A DNA stretch of 64,000 nt, taken from the NCBI GenBank assembly GCA_900555635.1, contig USLU01000020.1, positions 11,437 to 75,436 of the forward strand, read 5' to 3'. Below are positions 51,062 to 60,595 of this stretch, in pieces. Numbering within the stretch: position 1 is the stretch's first letter; every line of letters begins with the position of its first letter. The notes under the pieces are model-generated. The model did no database searches and was not told where the DNA came from. It was given only the letters and a program-made list of their open reading frames with translations. The position numbers and the translations under genes were made by a program. The stretch is from an uncultured Bacteroides sp. Lineage in GTDB: Bacteria; Bacteroidota; Bacteroidia; Bacteroidales; Bacteroidaceae.

Positions 51062-52227
51062 CAATACACTTCTACTCTTTCAGCAATTTCTTTCGCCTTA
51101 TCACGCAATGCATCAAGATCGCTACCTAACGGTGCATAACAGAGCACCACACCCATGCGACGGTTTACGCGGGTAGTCGGTTTACCGAAAATGCGCAGAT
51201 ATGTATCTTCTTCTTTGGTCACCTCTTCCATTCCGCGATAGTTAGGACGTTCCTGACTAGCTATTGTAGAAAGGATCACGGCACTTGCCCCTATACGCTC
51301 CTGCTTAATATTGGGGATAGGCAACCCCAATACGGCACGCAAATGCAACTCAAACTCATTTAAGTTTTGGGTCCCTGCCAAAGTTACCATACCCGTATCG
51401 TGCGGACGAGGAGAAAGCTCAGAGAAATAGACTCCATTATCATGGCTAAGGAAAAATTCTACTCCCCACAATCCGGCACCGGTCAAAGCACGGGTTACTT
51501 TTTCCGCCATTTCCTGTGCTTCCCTCAAGTGAGCGGGATCGATATGAGCAGGTTGGAAACTTTCACGATAGTCTCCTCCTTTTTGTACATGTCCGATAGG
51601 TGGGCAAAACAAAGTAGGACCATTCTTTTGAGTAACAGTAAGCAAGGTTATTTCACTATCAAATTTAATAAATTCTTCAATGATAAGTTCTTTGATATCA
51701 CCACGGCTTCCATTACAACCATACTCCCAAGCATGTTCCAGTTCATCGGCGCTTTTCACGAGAGATTGTCCCTTTCCCGAAGAAGACATCAACGGTTTTA
51801 CCACACAAGGAAAGCCAATCTTACCGGCAGCTTCTTTCAATTCGTCTAAAGAGGTTGCATAGAAATATTTAGCGGTTTTCAAGCCAAGTTCTTTGGCAGC
51901 AAGATCACGTATCGCTTTACGGTTCATCGTGAAGTTGACGGCACGCGCACTGGGCACTACCTGAATTCCTTCTTTTTCGAAATCGTACAAACGTTCCGTA
52001 CGTATAGCCTCAATTTCGGGTACAATAATATCCGGCTGATGCTTGCGCACTGCGCGTTCCAAAGCATCACCATCCAACATACTGAACACTTCACATTCAT
52101 CTGCCACCTGCATGGCAGGAGCTCCGGCATACGAGTCGCAAGCAATGACGTATTGACCTTTGCGTTGAGCGGAAATCACAAATTCCTTACCCAATTCCCC
52201 TGAACCTAACAATAAAATTTTCTTCAT
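51061..52227 (-). CDS. purT: Formate-dependent GAR transformylase
   Basis: 388 residues, ATP-grasp. N-terminal KILLLGSGELGKEFVISAQR; SSGKGQSLVKS; EEFIKFDSEITLLTV; GVEFFLSHDNGVYFSELSPRPHDTGMVTL; C-terminal GKPTTRVNRRMGVVL. Makes formyl-GAR from formate and ATP in purine synthesis. Promoter at 52266-52273. Confidence 0.96.
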   Translation of the reverse strand: MKKILLLGSGELGKEFVISAQRKGQYVIACDSYAGAPAMQVADECEVFSMLDGDALERAVRKHQPDIIVPEIEAIRTERLYDFEKEGIQVVPSARAVNFTMNRKAIRDLAAKELGLKTAKYFYATSLDELKEAAGKIGFPCVVKPLMSSSGKGQSLVKSADELEHAWEYGCNGSRGDIKELIIEEFIKFDSEITLLTVTQKNGPTLFCPPIGHVQKGGDYRESFQPAHIDPAHLREAQEMAEKVTRALTGAGLWGVEFFLSHDNGVYFSELSPRPHDTGMVTLAGTQNLNEFELHLRAVLGLPIPNIKQERIGASAVILSTIASQERPNYRGMEEVTKEEDTYLRIFGKPTTRVNRRMGVVLCYAPLGSDLDALRDKAKEIAERVEVY

Positions 52228-52265
52228 AATATGTTTTATATAAGACTTTTCTATCTAAATTTCTG

Positions 52266-52273
52266 CAAAGATA
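52266..52273 (-). promoter_or_regulatory. -7 box of purT
   Basis: Minus-strand TATCTTTG, 39 bp before the start. Confidence 0.6.
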
Positions 52274-52335
52274 AGAAATAAAAATGGGACTAAAAGCAGA
52301 CTCTTTCATGCAAACATACATACATCAATAAAATG

Positions 52336-52387
52336 AAGAATGAAGAATTACCATGCGGCATAATTGCGCAGATAATTCTTCATTCTT
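52336..52387 (-). terminator. Hairpin after the DUF4301 gene
   Basis: AAGAATGAAGAATTA (52336-52350) and TAATTCTTCATTCTT (52373-52387), a perfect 15-bp stem. On the minus strand it is followed by CATTTTATTG. The arms are themselves made of a GAAGAAT repeat. Confidence 0.7.
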
Positions 52388-52405
52388 TATTTTTCACTCT
52401 TTATT

Positions 52406-53923
52406 TTATTGGTGTTGTTCTCTCAACAAATCATTCACCGTCTTTACCGGATTAAATGTATTCAGAGACACTTCTACAAAAACAGTATTCCAATCGCTCA
52501 TCGCACCATTCCAAAGACCGGGAAGTTCAAGCGCTTTCAAATCTTTACCATTCTTGGACTTATACGAAATAAAACCGGTAGCTTTATCTACAAACTTCAC
52601 GAGATCGAATTTGTGACCTTTGTAATCTCTTACAGCACAAACCAGATCTACTGGATTGAAGTGAGTACCCTTTTCAAACATTTCCTTCTTTTCAGGATCA
52701 TTCATATCAATCTGTGAACTCTCAAGTATCTGTAATGAGATAGTGCCGTCGCTATTATATGCCAGGAACGGACCACCACCGGGTTCGCCTACATTCTTCA
52801 CCATACCACATACACGCATCGGGCGGTTCAACTTATTCTTCAAATAGATCACTAATTCAGCATCTTCGAGATCCTTCACTTCAGGATTCTTGCAGTAAAG
52901 TTTCTTTTGCAGGAACTGAAGGATTTCCAATATCTGTTCGTGGGTATATTTGCCACCATCCAACAATTGCAAATAAGCAAAAGCTTGTTGCTGCAAAGTA
53001 ATCAGTACACCGGCTATCAGTTTCTTATATAATACGGTATCTCCTTTTAACTTATCGGGTACCACATTGTCAATGTTCTTAATAAAGATAACATCTGCGT
53101 CGAGGTCATTCAAATTTTCGATAAGGGCACCATGACCACCCGGACGGAACACCAATTTTCCATTATCACGGAACAGATTGTTTTCCATATCGGCAGCTAC
53201 AGTATCGGTACTTGACTTCTGTTCCGAGAAAGAAATATTATAATCCACACCATACTTCTTGGCATAAACAGCTGCTTTCTTATCAACCAAAGCCTTAAAT
53301 AGAGCACGATGTTCGGGCGATACGGTAAAATGTACATTCACCTTGCCATTTCTATTGGCGGCATATAATGCACCTTCCACCAAATGCTCTTCCAATGGAG
53401 TACGACTACCATCCTCATATTTATGGAATTTGAGCAACCCTTTGGGAAGAGCGCCATAATTCAAACCGGCAGCTTCGAGCAATGCAGCGACTACAGCCTT
53501 ATAGTTTCCGTCAGCTATCAATGCAGGAATATCTTTACCTGTCGTTTCTTTGCAAGCTACATTCAAATCATCATAAAAAGCAAACTTTTCAATTTTCTCA
53601 AAGAATGTTTTTTCAAAACTTGATTGAGGAATATCGTAGTCGGCTCCCAGAAATTCAAACAAATTCTTAAACATACGACTAGCAGCACCCGAAGCCGGTA
53701 CAAACTTAACAACCGTCTTGTCAGTCTGAGTATATGCTTCCCACGCATCCAAATATTTCTCCTGTTCATCAGCATCCGGAGCCAATATACCTTTATCTAC
53801 AGAAGCTGCAGCAAATAACTTTAGATACGGAAACCCTTTTTCAAAACAAGCCAACTGGTCGGCAATTTGTTGTTCAGAGATACCCTTTTTTACGAGCAGC
53901 TCTTTGTCTTGCGGTGTCATCAT
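52406..53923 (-). CDS. DUF4301 family protein
   Basis: 505 residues, no signal peptide. Recognised by KFVPASGAASRMFKNLFEFL near residue 75, FRPGGHGALIENLNDLDADVIFIKNIDNVVPD in the middle and CGMVKNVGEPGGGPFLAYNSDGTISLQI, which read like a sugar-nucleotide-transferase-type glycine-rich core. Function unknown. A minus-strand -7 match TATTTTTG (53957-53950) lies 27 bp upstream, between it and the divergent rel gene. Confidence 0.85.
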   Translation of the reverse strand: MMTPQDKELLVKKGISEQQIADQLACFEKGFPYLKLFAAASVDKGILAPDADEQEKYLDAWEAYTQTDKTVVKFVPASGAASRMFKNLFEFLGADYDIPQSSFEKTFFEKIEKFAFYDDLNVACKETTGKDIPALIADGNYKAVVAALLEAAGLNYGALPKGLLKFHKYEDGSRTPLEEHLVEGALYAANRNGKVNVHFTVSPEHRALFKALVDKKAAVYAKKYGVDYNISFSEQKSSTDTVAADMENNLFRDNGKLVFRPGGHGALIENLNDLDADVIFIKNIDNVVPDKLKGDTVLYKKLIAGVLITLQQQAFAYLQLLDGGKYTHEQILEILQFLQKKLYCKNPEVKDLEDAELVIYLKNKLNRPMRVCGMVKNVGEPGGGPFLAYNSDGTISLQILESSQIDMNDPEKKEMFEKGTHFNPVDLVCAVRDYKGHKFDLVKFVDKATGFISYKSKNGKDLKALELPGLWNGAMSDWNTVFVEVSLNTFNPVKTVNDLLREQHQ

Positions 53924-53949
53924 AATATATTGTTTTATTAATTCATGCC

Positions 53950-54007
53950 CAAAAATACAAAAAAAGCAGAACGGCTGCCTACAAAAACAAGAAAAAAACT
54001 AACTTTG
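53950..54007. promoter_or_regulatory. Divergent promoters of DUF4301 gene and rel
   Basis: Minus-strand TATTTTTG at 53957-53950 for the DUF4301 gene; plus-strand TAACTTTG at 54000-54007 for rel. The second lies downstream of the ATG at 53945, which argues that rel begins at 54029. Confidence 0.5.
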
Positions 54008-54028
54008 AGGCACAAAATACGGACGATT

Positions 54029-56245
54029 ATGGAAACAGATGAATTTTTCACTACTGATGAGAAGGAATTACTCTTCACGCTCTACCGAAAATTATTACAG
54101 CTTTCCGGCGAAACGCTCCTGAAAGGTGACTGTAAGAAACTGAAAACACATCTTGTCAATACAATAAAAAACAACCATATCCAACGGGATATATTCGGCT
54201 TGAACCCCATTATCAAGGATATGCAAACCGCTGTTATTGTTGTTGAAGAGATCGGTATGAAACGTGCCTCCATCTTTGGATTAATGCTTCACGACTCCGT
54301 ACGTTGCGGCATTTGTACCACTGAAGAAGTAGAACGTACTTATGGCGAGGACGTAGCAGGCATTATTCGCGGTTTGATACGTGTAAACGAATTATATTCA
54401 AAAAGTCCGATTATCGAATCGGAGAATTTCCGCAATTTCTTACTATCTTTTGCCGAAGATATGCGTGTCATTCTCATCATGATTGCCGACCGTGTAAACA
54501 TTATGCGGCAGATAAAAGACTGTGATAACGACAATGCCCGCCGTCAAGTAGCCAACGAGGCAGCATACCTTTATGCTCCCCTCGCCCACAAACTGGGTTT
54601 ATATAAACTAAAATCAGAATTAGAAGATCTCTCCCTGAAATATACTGAAAAGGAGAAATACTACCATATAAAAGAAAAGCTCAACGAAACAAAAGCTTCG
54701 CGGGACAAGTATATTGCTGCTTTCATTGCTCCGATACAAAAAAAGCTGAAAGAAGCCGGGTTAAAGTTTCACCTCAAAGGACGAACCAAATCCATACACT
54801 CCATCTACCAGAAGATGAAGAAACAGAAATGCCCTTTCGAAAATGTATACGATTTGTTCGCCATCCGTGTGATTCTTAATTCTGCCCGGGAAAAGGAGAA
54901 GTTGGAGTGTTGGCAAGCTTATTCTATTGTTACAGACATGTACCAACCCAATCCAAAACGTTTGCGCGACTGGCTTTCCGTGCCCAAGAGCAACGGATAT
55001 GAGTCTTTGCATATCACCGTAATGGGACCCGAAGGCAAATGGGTGGAAGTGCAGATTCGTACTGAGCGTATGGACGAGATTGCCGAACGTGGTCTTGCCG
55101 CACACTGGCGCTATAAAGGCATAAAAGGTGAAACGGGTATCGACGAATGGTTGACTTCTGTACGTGAGGCTTTGGAGAACTCGGATAATGGTCTCGAAGC
55201 AATGGATCGTTTCAAATTAGACCTATACGAAGACGAAGTTTTTGTTTTTACACCTAAAGGGGATCTATTTAAGTTGGGCAAAGGTTCCACAGTACTGGAT
55301 TTTGCCTTCCATATCCACACCAAATTAGGTTGCAAGTGCATCGGCGCTAAGGTAAACAGCAAAAATGTACAGTTAAAGCATATCCTGCAAAGTGGTGATC
55401 AGGTAGAGATCATGACATCGAACACCCAGACACCGAAGCAAGACTGGCTGAACATTGTAACTACATCGAAAGCACGTACCAAGATACGCCAGGCATTGAA
55501 AGAAATGGCTGCCCGCCAGCATGCTTTCGCCAAAGAGACATTGGAACGTAAATTCAAAAACCGGAAGATTGATTATGATGAATCTACCATGATGCGCCTT
55601 ATCAAACGTCTCGGTTTTAAAGTGGTGACCGACTTCTACCAAGCCATTGCCGACGAGGTGCTTGATGTAAATGAGTTCCTCGACAAATACCTTGAACAGC
55701 AGAAACGTGATAACGACATACACGATGAGATAACCTACCGCAGTGCCGAAGGTTACAACCTTCAGCAAGGCATGCCCGAAGAAATTCAATCGAAGGAAGA
55801 TGTACTTGTTATCGATCAGAATCTAAAGGGATTGGATTTCAAACTGGCACGTTGCTGTAGTCCGATTTATGGAGATGATGTGTTTGGTTTTGTCAGCGTA
55901 ACAGGGGGTATTAAGATTCACCGTAGCGACTGCCCCAACGCCAGTGACCTGCACGCACGCTTTGGCTATCGCATCGTAAAAGCCCGCTGGGCGGGAAAAT
56001 CGCAAGGGACACAATATCCTATCACTCTGCGTGTGGTGGGACATGATGATATCGGTATTGTAACAAACATTACTTCTATCATTTCCAAAGAGACCGGCAT
56101 CACTCTCCGAAGTATCGGAATAGACTCTAACGATGGGCTATTCTCCGGTACACTAACCATTATGGTCGGCGATACGGGACGATTAGAAGCATTGATAAAG
56201 AAACTGAGAACAATTAAGGGAGTAAAGCAAGTAAGTAGAAATTAA
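54029..56245 (+). CDS. RelA/SpoT (p)ppGpp synthetase with degraded hydrolase site
   Basis: 738 residues from ATG 54029 (chosen from the promoter; 53945 would add 28 basic residues). The N-terminal HD-type domain keeps LHD (His88, Asp89) but the following E-D pair needed for hydrolysis is R-C, and the earlier HP motif is NP. The synthetase domain looks intact: LKGRTKSIHSIYQKMKKQ, VYDLFAIRVILNS, RLRDWLSVPKSNGYESLH, EVQIRTERMDEIAERGLAAHW. TGS (VFTPKGDLFKLGKGSTVLDF), a Cys-rich RCCSPIYGDDVFGFVS segment and a C-terminal ACT domain follow. Makes (p)ppGpp in starvation; little or no hydrolase activity is inferred. Confidence 0.92.
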   Translation: METDEFFTTDEKELLFTLYRKLLQLSGETLLKGDCKKLKTHLVNTIKNNHIQRDIFGLNPIIKDMQTAVIVVEEIGMKRASIFGLMLHDSVRCGICTTEEVERTYGEDVAGIIRGLIRVNELYSKSPIIESENFRNFLLSFAEDMRVILIMIADRVNIMRQIKDCDNDNARRQVANEAAYLYAPLAHKLGLYKLKSELEDLSLKYTEKEKYYHIKEKLNETKASRDKYIAAFIAPIQKKLKEAGLKFHLKGRTKSIHSIYQKMKKQKCPFENVYDLFAIRVILNSAREKEKLECWQAYSIVTDMYQPNPKRLRDWLSVPKSNGYESLHITVMGPEGKWVEVQIRTERMDEIAERGLAAHWRYKGIKGETGIDEWLTSVREALENSDNGLEAMDRFKLDLYEDEVFVFTPKGDLFKLGKGSTVLDFAFHIHTKLGCKCIGAKVNSKNVQLKHILQSGDQVEIMTSNTQTPKQDWLNIVTTSKARTKIRQALKEMAARQHAFAKETLERKFKNRKIDYDESTMMRLIKRLGFKVVTDFYQAIADEVLDVNEFLDKYLEQQKRDNDIHDEITYRSAEGYNLQQGMPEEIQSKEDVLVIDQNLKGLDFKLARCCSPIYGDDVFGFVSVTGGIKIHRSDCPNASDLHARFGYRIVKARWAGKSQGTQYPITLRVVGHDDIGIVTNITSIISKETGITLRSIGIDSNDGLFSGTLTIMVGDTGRLEALIKKLRTIKGVKQVSRN

Positions 56246-56255
56246 TTCTTAACTT

Positions 56256-56636
56256 ATGAAATACGATTTTAAGAAGCAACTGCGAAGTTTTGGCTTTGCC
56301 TGGCAAGGTATTAAAAGCTGTGTAGGCAAAGAGCAGAATTTAAGTTTCCACCTTATCACTTCAACAGTAGTAGTGGTGGCTGGATTCCTATTCGGCATTA
56401 CCAGGGCGGAATGGCTGATTATCATTCTCTGCATCGGAGTCGTGATTGCGGCCGAATTATTCAACACCGCTATAGAAAGATTGGTGGATTTAGTTTCTCC
56501 CGGACGGCATCCTATTGCCGGTCAAGTAAAAGACATTGCCGCCGGAGCAGTGCTTGTATGCGCTGTTGCGGCGGCAATTATAGGATTGATTATTTTTGTA
56601 CCGTACATATTTGCAGCAGTACAAACAAATCACTAA
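56256..56636 (+). CDS. dgkA: Diacylglycerol/undecaprenol kinase
   Basis: 126 residues, three membrane helices. FAWQGIKSCVGKEQNLSFHL, then ELFNTAIERLVDLVSPGRHPIAGQVKDIAAGAVLV, the DgkA/UdpK active-site motif. Recycles diacylglycerol or phosphorylates undecaprenol. 10 bp after rel, likely in its transcript. Confidence 0.94.
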   Translation: MKYDFKKQLRSFGFAWQGIKSCVGKEQNLSFHLITSTVVVVAGFLFGITRAEWLIIILCIGVVIAAELFNTAIERLVDLVSPGRHPIAGQVKDIAAGAVLVCAVAAAIIGLIIFVPYIFAAVQTNH

Positions 56637-56639
56637 TCA

Positions 56640-57620
56640 CTATTCTCTCACTTTCTTCTTCTTATAATAAGGATAAGTCACTAACACAAAAAGGAACAAA
56701 GCCAAGATAGCAGCTACTGAAGCAGTTTGATAAACCAGTGCTTTATCCATTATTCGGCATGCCATTGCCATACCTATCAGCATACCTGCCTCCATAGATA
56801 GATGGCAGGTAGTATTCGCTGTTCCTCGCTGGCAATGATGCGACAGCTTTACAAACATTTTCGTAAATGGTACTATAATGACTGCTAGAATTACCAATGT
56901 CAATAAAGACCAATAATCACCCGTAAACATTAACGGCAGCAGTACTCCCGGTACAAAAGCGATCAGCAACGTATTAATAGCCAACAACCATGCACGCGGT
57001 AACAGGAAACGATCGAAGTTACAAATTGCTACTCCTATCGGAGCCCGAAAAGCAACATATACTCTCGAAATAAAGAACATACTGAATATTCCCAACGCCA
57101 CAGAAAGATAGATCATGGTACGGAAACCATAAATCCGATACAGCCAAATACCTAATACAACGCCAGCCAGCATTCCTAACCGGGAAGTCCAGGCATATAC
57201 TATATTGCCCGCACTGCGACGAGCGGAAGTCGTTATATCAATAGCTACAGTGATACCTGCCGTTGTTGCCAATCCGAAACAGCCACCTTGCACCAAAGCA
57301 AGCAGCAGGAGTTTCGCATAAGTATCTACAAAAGCATATCCCAACACAGCCCCTGACATCACAAATATGGAATATAGCAGTACGCGCTTCCTTTTGTAAG
57401 CGTCGCCCAAATAAGCATGAAACGGTCCTACCAGGAACATAGCCGCTGCAAACACTAAAAACATGCTTCCCGTCTCTGCAACGGATATACCCAATCGTTG
57501 TCCTATTACAAAGGGCAACAATGGGAAAAGCATGTATACGGACGCAAACAACAATAAATTTGATGCACACATCCGCCAAAAGTTCAGCGTCATAAGTCCA
57601 CTAGTATTGTTCTTTTTCAT
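56640..57620 (-). CDS. MFS-type transporter, short form
   Basis: 326 residues with about ten membrane segments; the usual MFS length is near 400. MSGLMT-type start, then FPLLPFVIGQRLGIS and the loop motif GPFHAYLGDAYKRKRVLLYS between helices 2 and 3 (the MFS G-x-x-x-D-R/K-x-x-R/K signature). C-terminal KKKKVRE. Substrate unknown. Overlaps the panB end by 20 bp, so translated from the same message. Confidence 0.78.
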   Translation of the reverse strand: MKKNNTSGLMTLNFWRMCASNLLLFASVYMLFPLLPFVIGQRLGISVAETGSMFLVFAAAMFLVGPFHAYLGDAYKRKRVLLYSIFVMSGAVLGYAFVDTYAKLLLLALVQGGCFGLATTAGITVAIDITTSARRSAGNIVYAWTSRLGMLAGVVLGIWLYRIYGFRTMIYLSVALGIFSMFFISRVYVAFRAPIGVAICNFDRFLLPRAWLLAINTLLIAFVPGVLLPLMFTGDYWSLLTLVILAVIIVPFTKMFVKLSHHCQRGTANTTCHLSMEAGMLIGMAMACRIMDKALVYQTASVAAILALFLFVLVTYPYYKKKKVRE

Positions 57621-58422
57621 TCGGGAAATCTAAGTTCTTCACATCAGATATGTATCGGCTGATTGCATCCGTCATGATTGTATGCAAATCGGCATAACGG
57701 CGCAAGAAGCGCGGACGGAATCCATTGTTCATCCCCAACATATCTTGTATCACAAGCACCTGGCCATCCACATCACTACCGGCACCAATACCGATAACAG
57801 GAATAGTCAACTCGCTTGCCACACGTGCAGCCAATGCAGCGGGTATTTTCTCCAATACCAATGCAAAGCATCCGGCTTCTTCCAACATGTGCGCATCGCT
57901 TATCAGCTTGTCTGCTTCTGCATCGTCTTTGGCACGAACGGTATAGGTACCATATTTATTGATGGATTGCGGCATCAGTCCGAGATGTCCCATAATAGGT
58001 ATACCGGCGCTGAGAATACGTTTCACCGTACCGATGATTTCTTCGCCACCTTCCAGCTTCAAAGCATCGGCATGGCTTTCTTTCATAATACGAATGGCAG
58101 AGGCCAAGCCTTCCATTTCATTACCTTGATAAGAACCGAACGGCATATCTACCACTACCATAGCACGCTTCACACCACGAACCACAGACTTTCCATGATA
58201 AATCATTTGATCGAGAGTGATGGGAAGTGTAGTCACATTACCTGCCATCACATTGGAGGCAGAGTCTCCTACCAATATAACATCGATACCGGCACCATCT
58301 ACTATTTGTGCCATGGTATAGTCGTAAGATGTCAACATTGATATCTTTTCACCTCTCTGTTTCATTTCAATGAGGCGATGAGTAGTCACTTTGCGAGTGT
58401 CGTCTGAAATATATCCAGCCAT
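57601..58422 (-). CDS. panB: 3-methyl-2-oxobutanoate hydroxymethyltransferase
   Basis: 273 residues, TIM barrel. KISMLTSYDYTMAQIVDGAGIDVILVGDS, MVVDMPFGSYQG, ALKLEGGEE, GIPIMGHLGLMPQSIN, ELTIPVIGIGAGSDVDGQVLVIQDMLGM. First committed pantothenate step. Promoter TACCTTTG at 58457-58450. Confidence 0.97.
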   Translation of the reverse strand: MAGYISDDTRKVTTHRLIEMKQRGEKISMLTSYDYTMAQIVDGAGIDVILVGDSASNVMAGNVTTLPITLDQMIYHGKSVVRGVKRAMVVVDMPFGSYQGNEMEGLASAIRIMKESHADALKLEGGEEIIGTVKRILSAGIPIMGHLGLMPQSINKYGTYTVRAKDDAEADKLISDAHMLEEAGCFALVLEKIPAALAARVASELTIPVIGIGAGSDVDGQVLVIQDMLGMNNGFRPRFLRRYADLHTIMTDAISRYISDVKNLDFPNEKEQY

Positions 58423-58449
58423 TTTATTTCTATTTTAAAATTACGGGCG

Positions 58450-58482
58450 CAAAGGTAATCCTTTTTCTGATTACTTATGCAA
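58450..58482 (-). promoter_or_regulatory. panB promoter
   Basis: Minus-strand TTG (58482-58480), 22 bp, TACCTTTG (58457-58450); it overlaps the end of the HAD gene. Confidence 0.55.
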
Positions 58483-59118
58483 TTGGGTTAATTTATCGTA
58501 AGTGAAGCCAACAAAGTCTTCTAAGATATAATGACATAACGGAGCGATATCTTCGCGTGAATTAGTCGTAGCCAGACCGATAACTGTTGCACCGGATGCC
58601 ATTCCCGCTTTCAATCCATTGAAAGAATCTTCAAAGACATAAGTAGTATCAGAGGTCGTTCCGAAGACATCCATACCGAGCAAGAAACAATCGGGTGCAG
58701 GTTTGGAGGCAGTAAACATTTCAGCAGTAAGGATACGGTCGAAGAGTGTCTTTATTTCAGGATGAACACGATAAACAGCTGCCATCTTCGCTTCGTTGGA
58801 GCTGGTAACTACTGCGGTCTTCACATTGTGACGATGAAGATCTGCTATAAAATCGAGTACACCGGGGATAAAGTCAAACGACATTTCCTGCTCAAATCGG
58901 TTCAGGCGTTCTGTAATTTCAGCCTGCTCCTTTATCATGCCCGGAAAAAATGTATCATAGATATAGACTAGTGTCTGACCTTTCACCCGACCTTCTATAT
59001 CATCTATTCCCAGATATTCCACTCCCATCTGATGCCAGAAGTGACTGTATTGCGTTTCGGTGTCAACCACCACACCGTCAAAATCAAAAAGAACGGCCTT
59101 TGTTTTCGTTGTGTCCAT
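58471..59118 (-). CDS. HAD-superfamily phosphatase/phosphoglucomutase-like protein
   Basis: 215 residues from ATG 59118 (MDTTKTKAVLFDFDGVVVDTE). Motif I DFDGVVVDTE; motif II TSSNEA; Lys in SKPAPDCF; motif IV VFEDSFNGLKAGMASG. Subfamily IA with a four-helix cap, as in beta-phosphoglucomutase and 2-deoxyglucose-6-phosphatase. An ATG at 59169 would add 17 unconserved residues. Confidence 0.88.
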   Translation of the reverse strand: MDTTKTKAVLFDFDGVVVDTETQYSHFWHQMGVEYLGIDDIEGRVKGQTLVYIYDTFFPGMIKEQAEITERLNRFEQEMSFDFIPGVLDFIADLHRHNVKTAVVTSSNEAKMAAVYRVHPEIKTLFDRILTAEMFTASKPAPDCFLLGMDVFGTTSDTTYVFEDSFNGLKAGMASGATVIGLATTNSREDIAPLCHYILEDFVGFTYDKLTQLHK

Positions 59119-59205
59119 AAACTTTCTTTTTCCTAAAACAGTTAATACCTTTACTATTATCGGGCACAAAGGTCTGAATAATCATCGAACCAAACAAATA
59201 TTTCC

Positions 59206-59213
59206 TATCTTTG
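59206..59213 (+). promoter_or_regulatory. -7 box of the MATE gene
   Basis: TATCTTTG, 24 bp before ATG 59237; it rules out the longer frame from 59060, which runs through the HAD gene. Confidence 0.65.
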
Positions 59214-59236
59214 TGCATCTAAATCAGTCCAAATCA

Positions 59237-60595
59237 ATGAACAACCCGCATATTTTAGGAACCGAACGCATTGGTAAACTGCTGCTACAGTACTCCATAC
59301 CTGCCATTATTGGTATGACTATTACCTCATTGTATAACATCATCGACAGTATTTTCATTGGTCATGGTGTCGGTGCAATGGGTATTGCAGGATTAGCCAT
59401 CACTTTCCCGTTAATGAACTTAGTAGTAGCCTTCTGTACAATGGTTTCGGCGGGTGGTTCTACCATTTCATCTATCCGGTTGGGTCAAAAAGATCTGGAT
59501 GGTGCAACGGAAGTCTTAGGGAATACACTGATGTTCTGCCTCATCAATGCGTTCGTATTTGGTGGTATCTCTTTTATTTTTCTGGATGAGATACTTCTCT
59601 TTTTTGGCGCCAGCAATGAAACATTGCCATACGCACGCGACTTTATGCAGGTTATTTTGCTGGGTACTCCCATAACCTATACCATGATCGGGTTGAATAA
59701 CATCATGCGTGCCACAGGGTATCCCAAGAAAGCCATGTTGACTTCGATGGTGACGGTAGTCTGCAACGTCATTCTTGCACCTATCTTTATCTTCCATTTT
59801 GATTGGGGAATCAAAGGTGCGGCAACGGCAACAGTGATTTCACAGTTTATCGGTATGGTGTGGGTAGTAAGTCATTTCTTTCAAAAGACAAGTATCGTAC
59901 GTCTTCATAGTGGATTCTGGAAGATGAAGAAGCGCATCATCGGAAGTATCCTCTCCATAGGTATGTCGCCATTTCTGATGAATGTTACAGCATGCGTTAT
60001 CGTTATTATCGTCAATAACAGCCTGCAACATTATGGTGGTGATATGGCTATCGGTGCATACGGCATCATGAACCGTTTACTGGTACTCTATGTAATGATT
60101 GTTTTAGGGTTGACCATGGGAATGCAGCCCATTATAGGCTATAACTTCGGTGCACAGAAGCACGACCGCGTCAAGGCTACATTACGCCTGGGCATTATAA
60201 CGGGTGTATGTATCACCAGTACTGGATTCATTATCTGCGAACTCTTTCCGCATGCCGTATCAGCTCTTTTCACCAGTGATGAGCAACTGATTGATATGGC
60301 ATCAAGAGGTGTACGTATTGCTATAGCTATGTTCCCGTTTGTCGGTGCACAGATTGTAATCGGTAACTTCTTCCAAAGTATCGGGAAGGCTAAGATCAGT
60401 ATCTTCTTATCACTGACACGCCAGCTGTTATACCTGCTACCAGGATTATTGATTTTTCCGCATTACTTTGGCTTGAACGGCATCTGGATATCTATGCCGG
60501 TATCGGACTTCTTCGCATTTGTAACGGCTGCTATTGCGTTGTGGATTTATGTGAAAAGATTATCAACTAGTGACATTACCAGAAAAGCGGGGTGA
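59237..60595 (+). CDS. MATE-family multidrug/Na+ efflux transporter
   Basis: 452 residues, 12 membrane segments. N-terminal LGTERIGKLLLQYSIPAIIGM, NIIDSIFIGHGVGAMGIAGLAI; internal repeat GLTMGMQPIIGYNFGAQKHDRV; C-terminal GKAKISIFLSLTRQLLYLLPGL. Fits the DinF/NorM-like branch. Its last 33 bp overlap the convergent kinase-like gene. Confidence 0.92.
   Translation: MNNPHILGTERIGKLLLQYSIPAIIGMTITSLYNIIDSIFIGHGVGAMGIAGLAITFPLMNLVVAFCTMVSAGGSTISSIRLGQKDLDGATEVLGNTLMFCLINAFVFGGISFIFLDEILLFFGASNETLPYARDFMQVILLGTPITYTMIGLNNIMRATGYPKKAMLTSMVTVVCNVILAPIFIFHFDWGIKGAATATVISQFIGMVWVVSHFFQKTSIVRLHSGFWKMKKRIIGSILSIGMSPFLMNVTACVIVIIVNNSLQHYGGDMAIGAYGIMNRLLVLYVMIVLGLTMGMQPIIGYNFGAQKHDRVKATLRLGIITGVCITSTGFIICELFPHAVSALFTSDEQLIDMASRGVRIAIAMFPFVGAQIVIGNFFQSIGKAKISIFLSLTRQLLYLLPGLLIFPHYFGLNGIWISMPVSDFFAFVTAAIALWIYVKRLSTSDITRKAG

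Noticed and set aside
59060..59236. N-terminal extension of the MATE gene
   Set aside because: It runs antisense through the HAD gene and lies upstream of the -7 box at 59206-59213.
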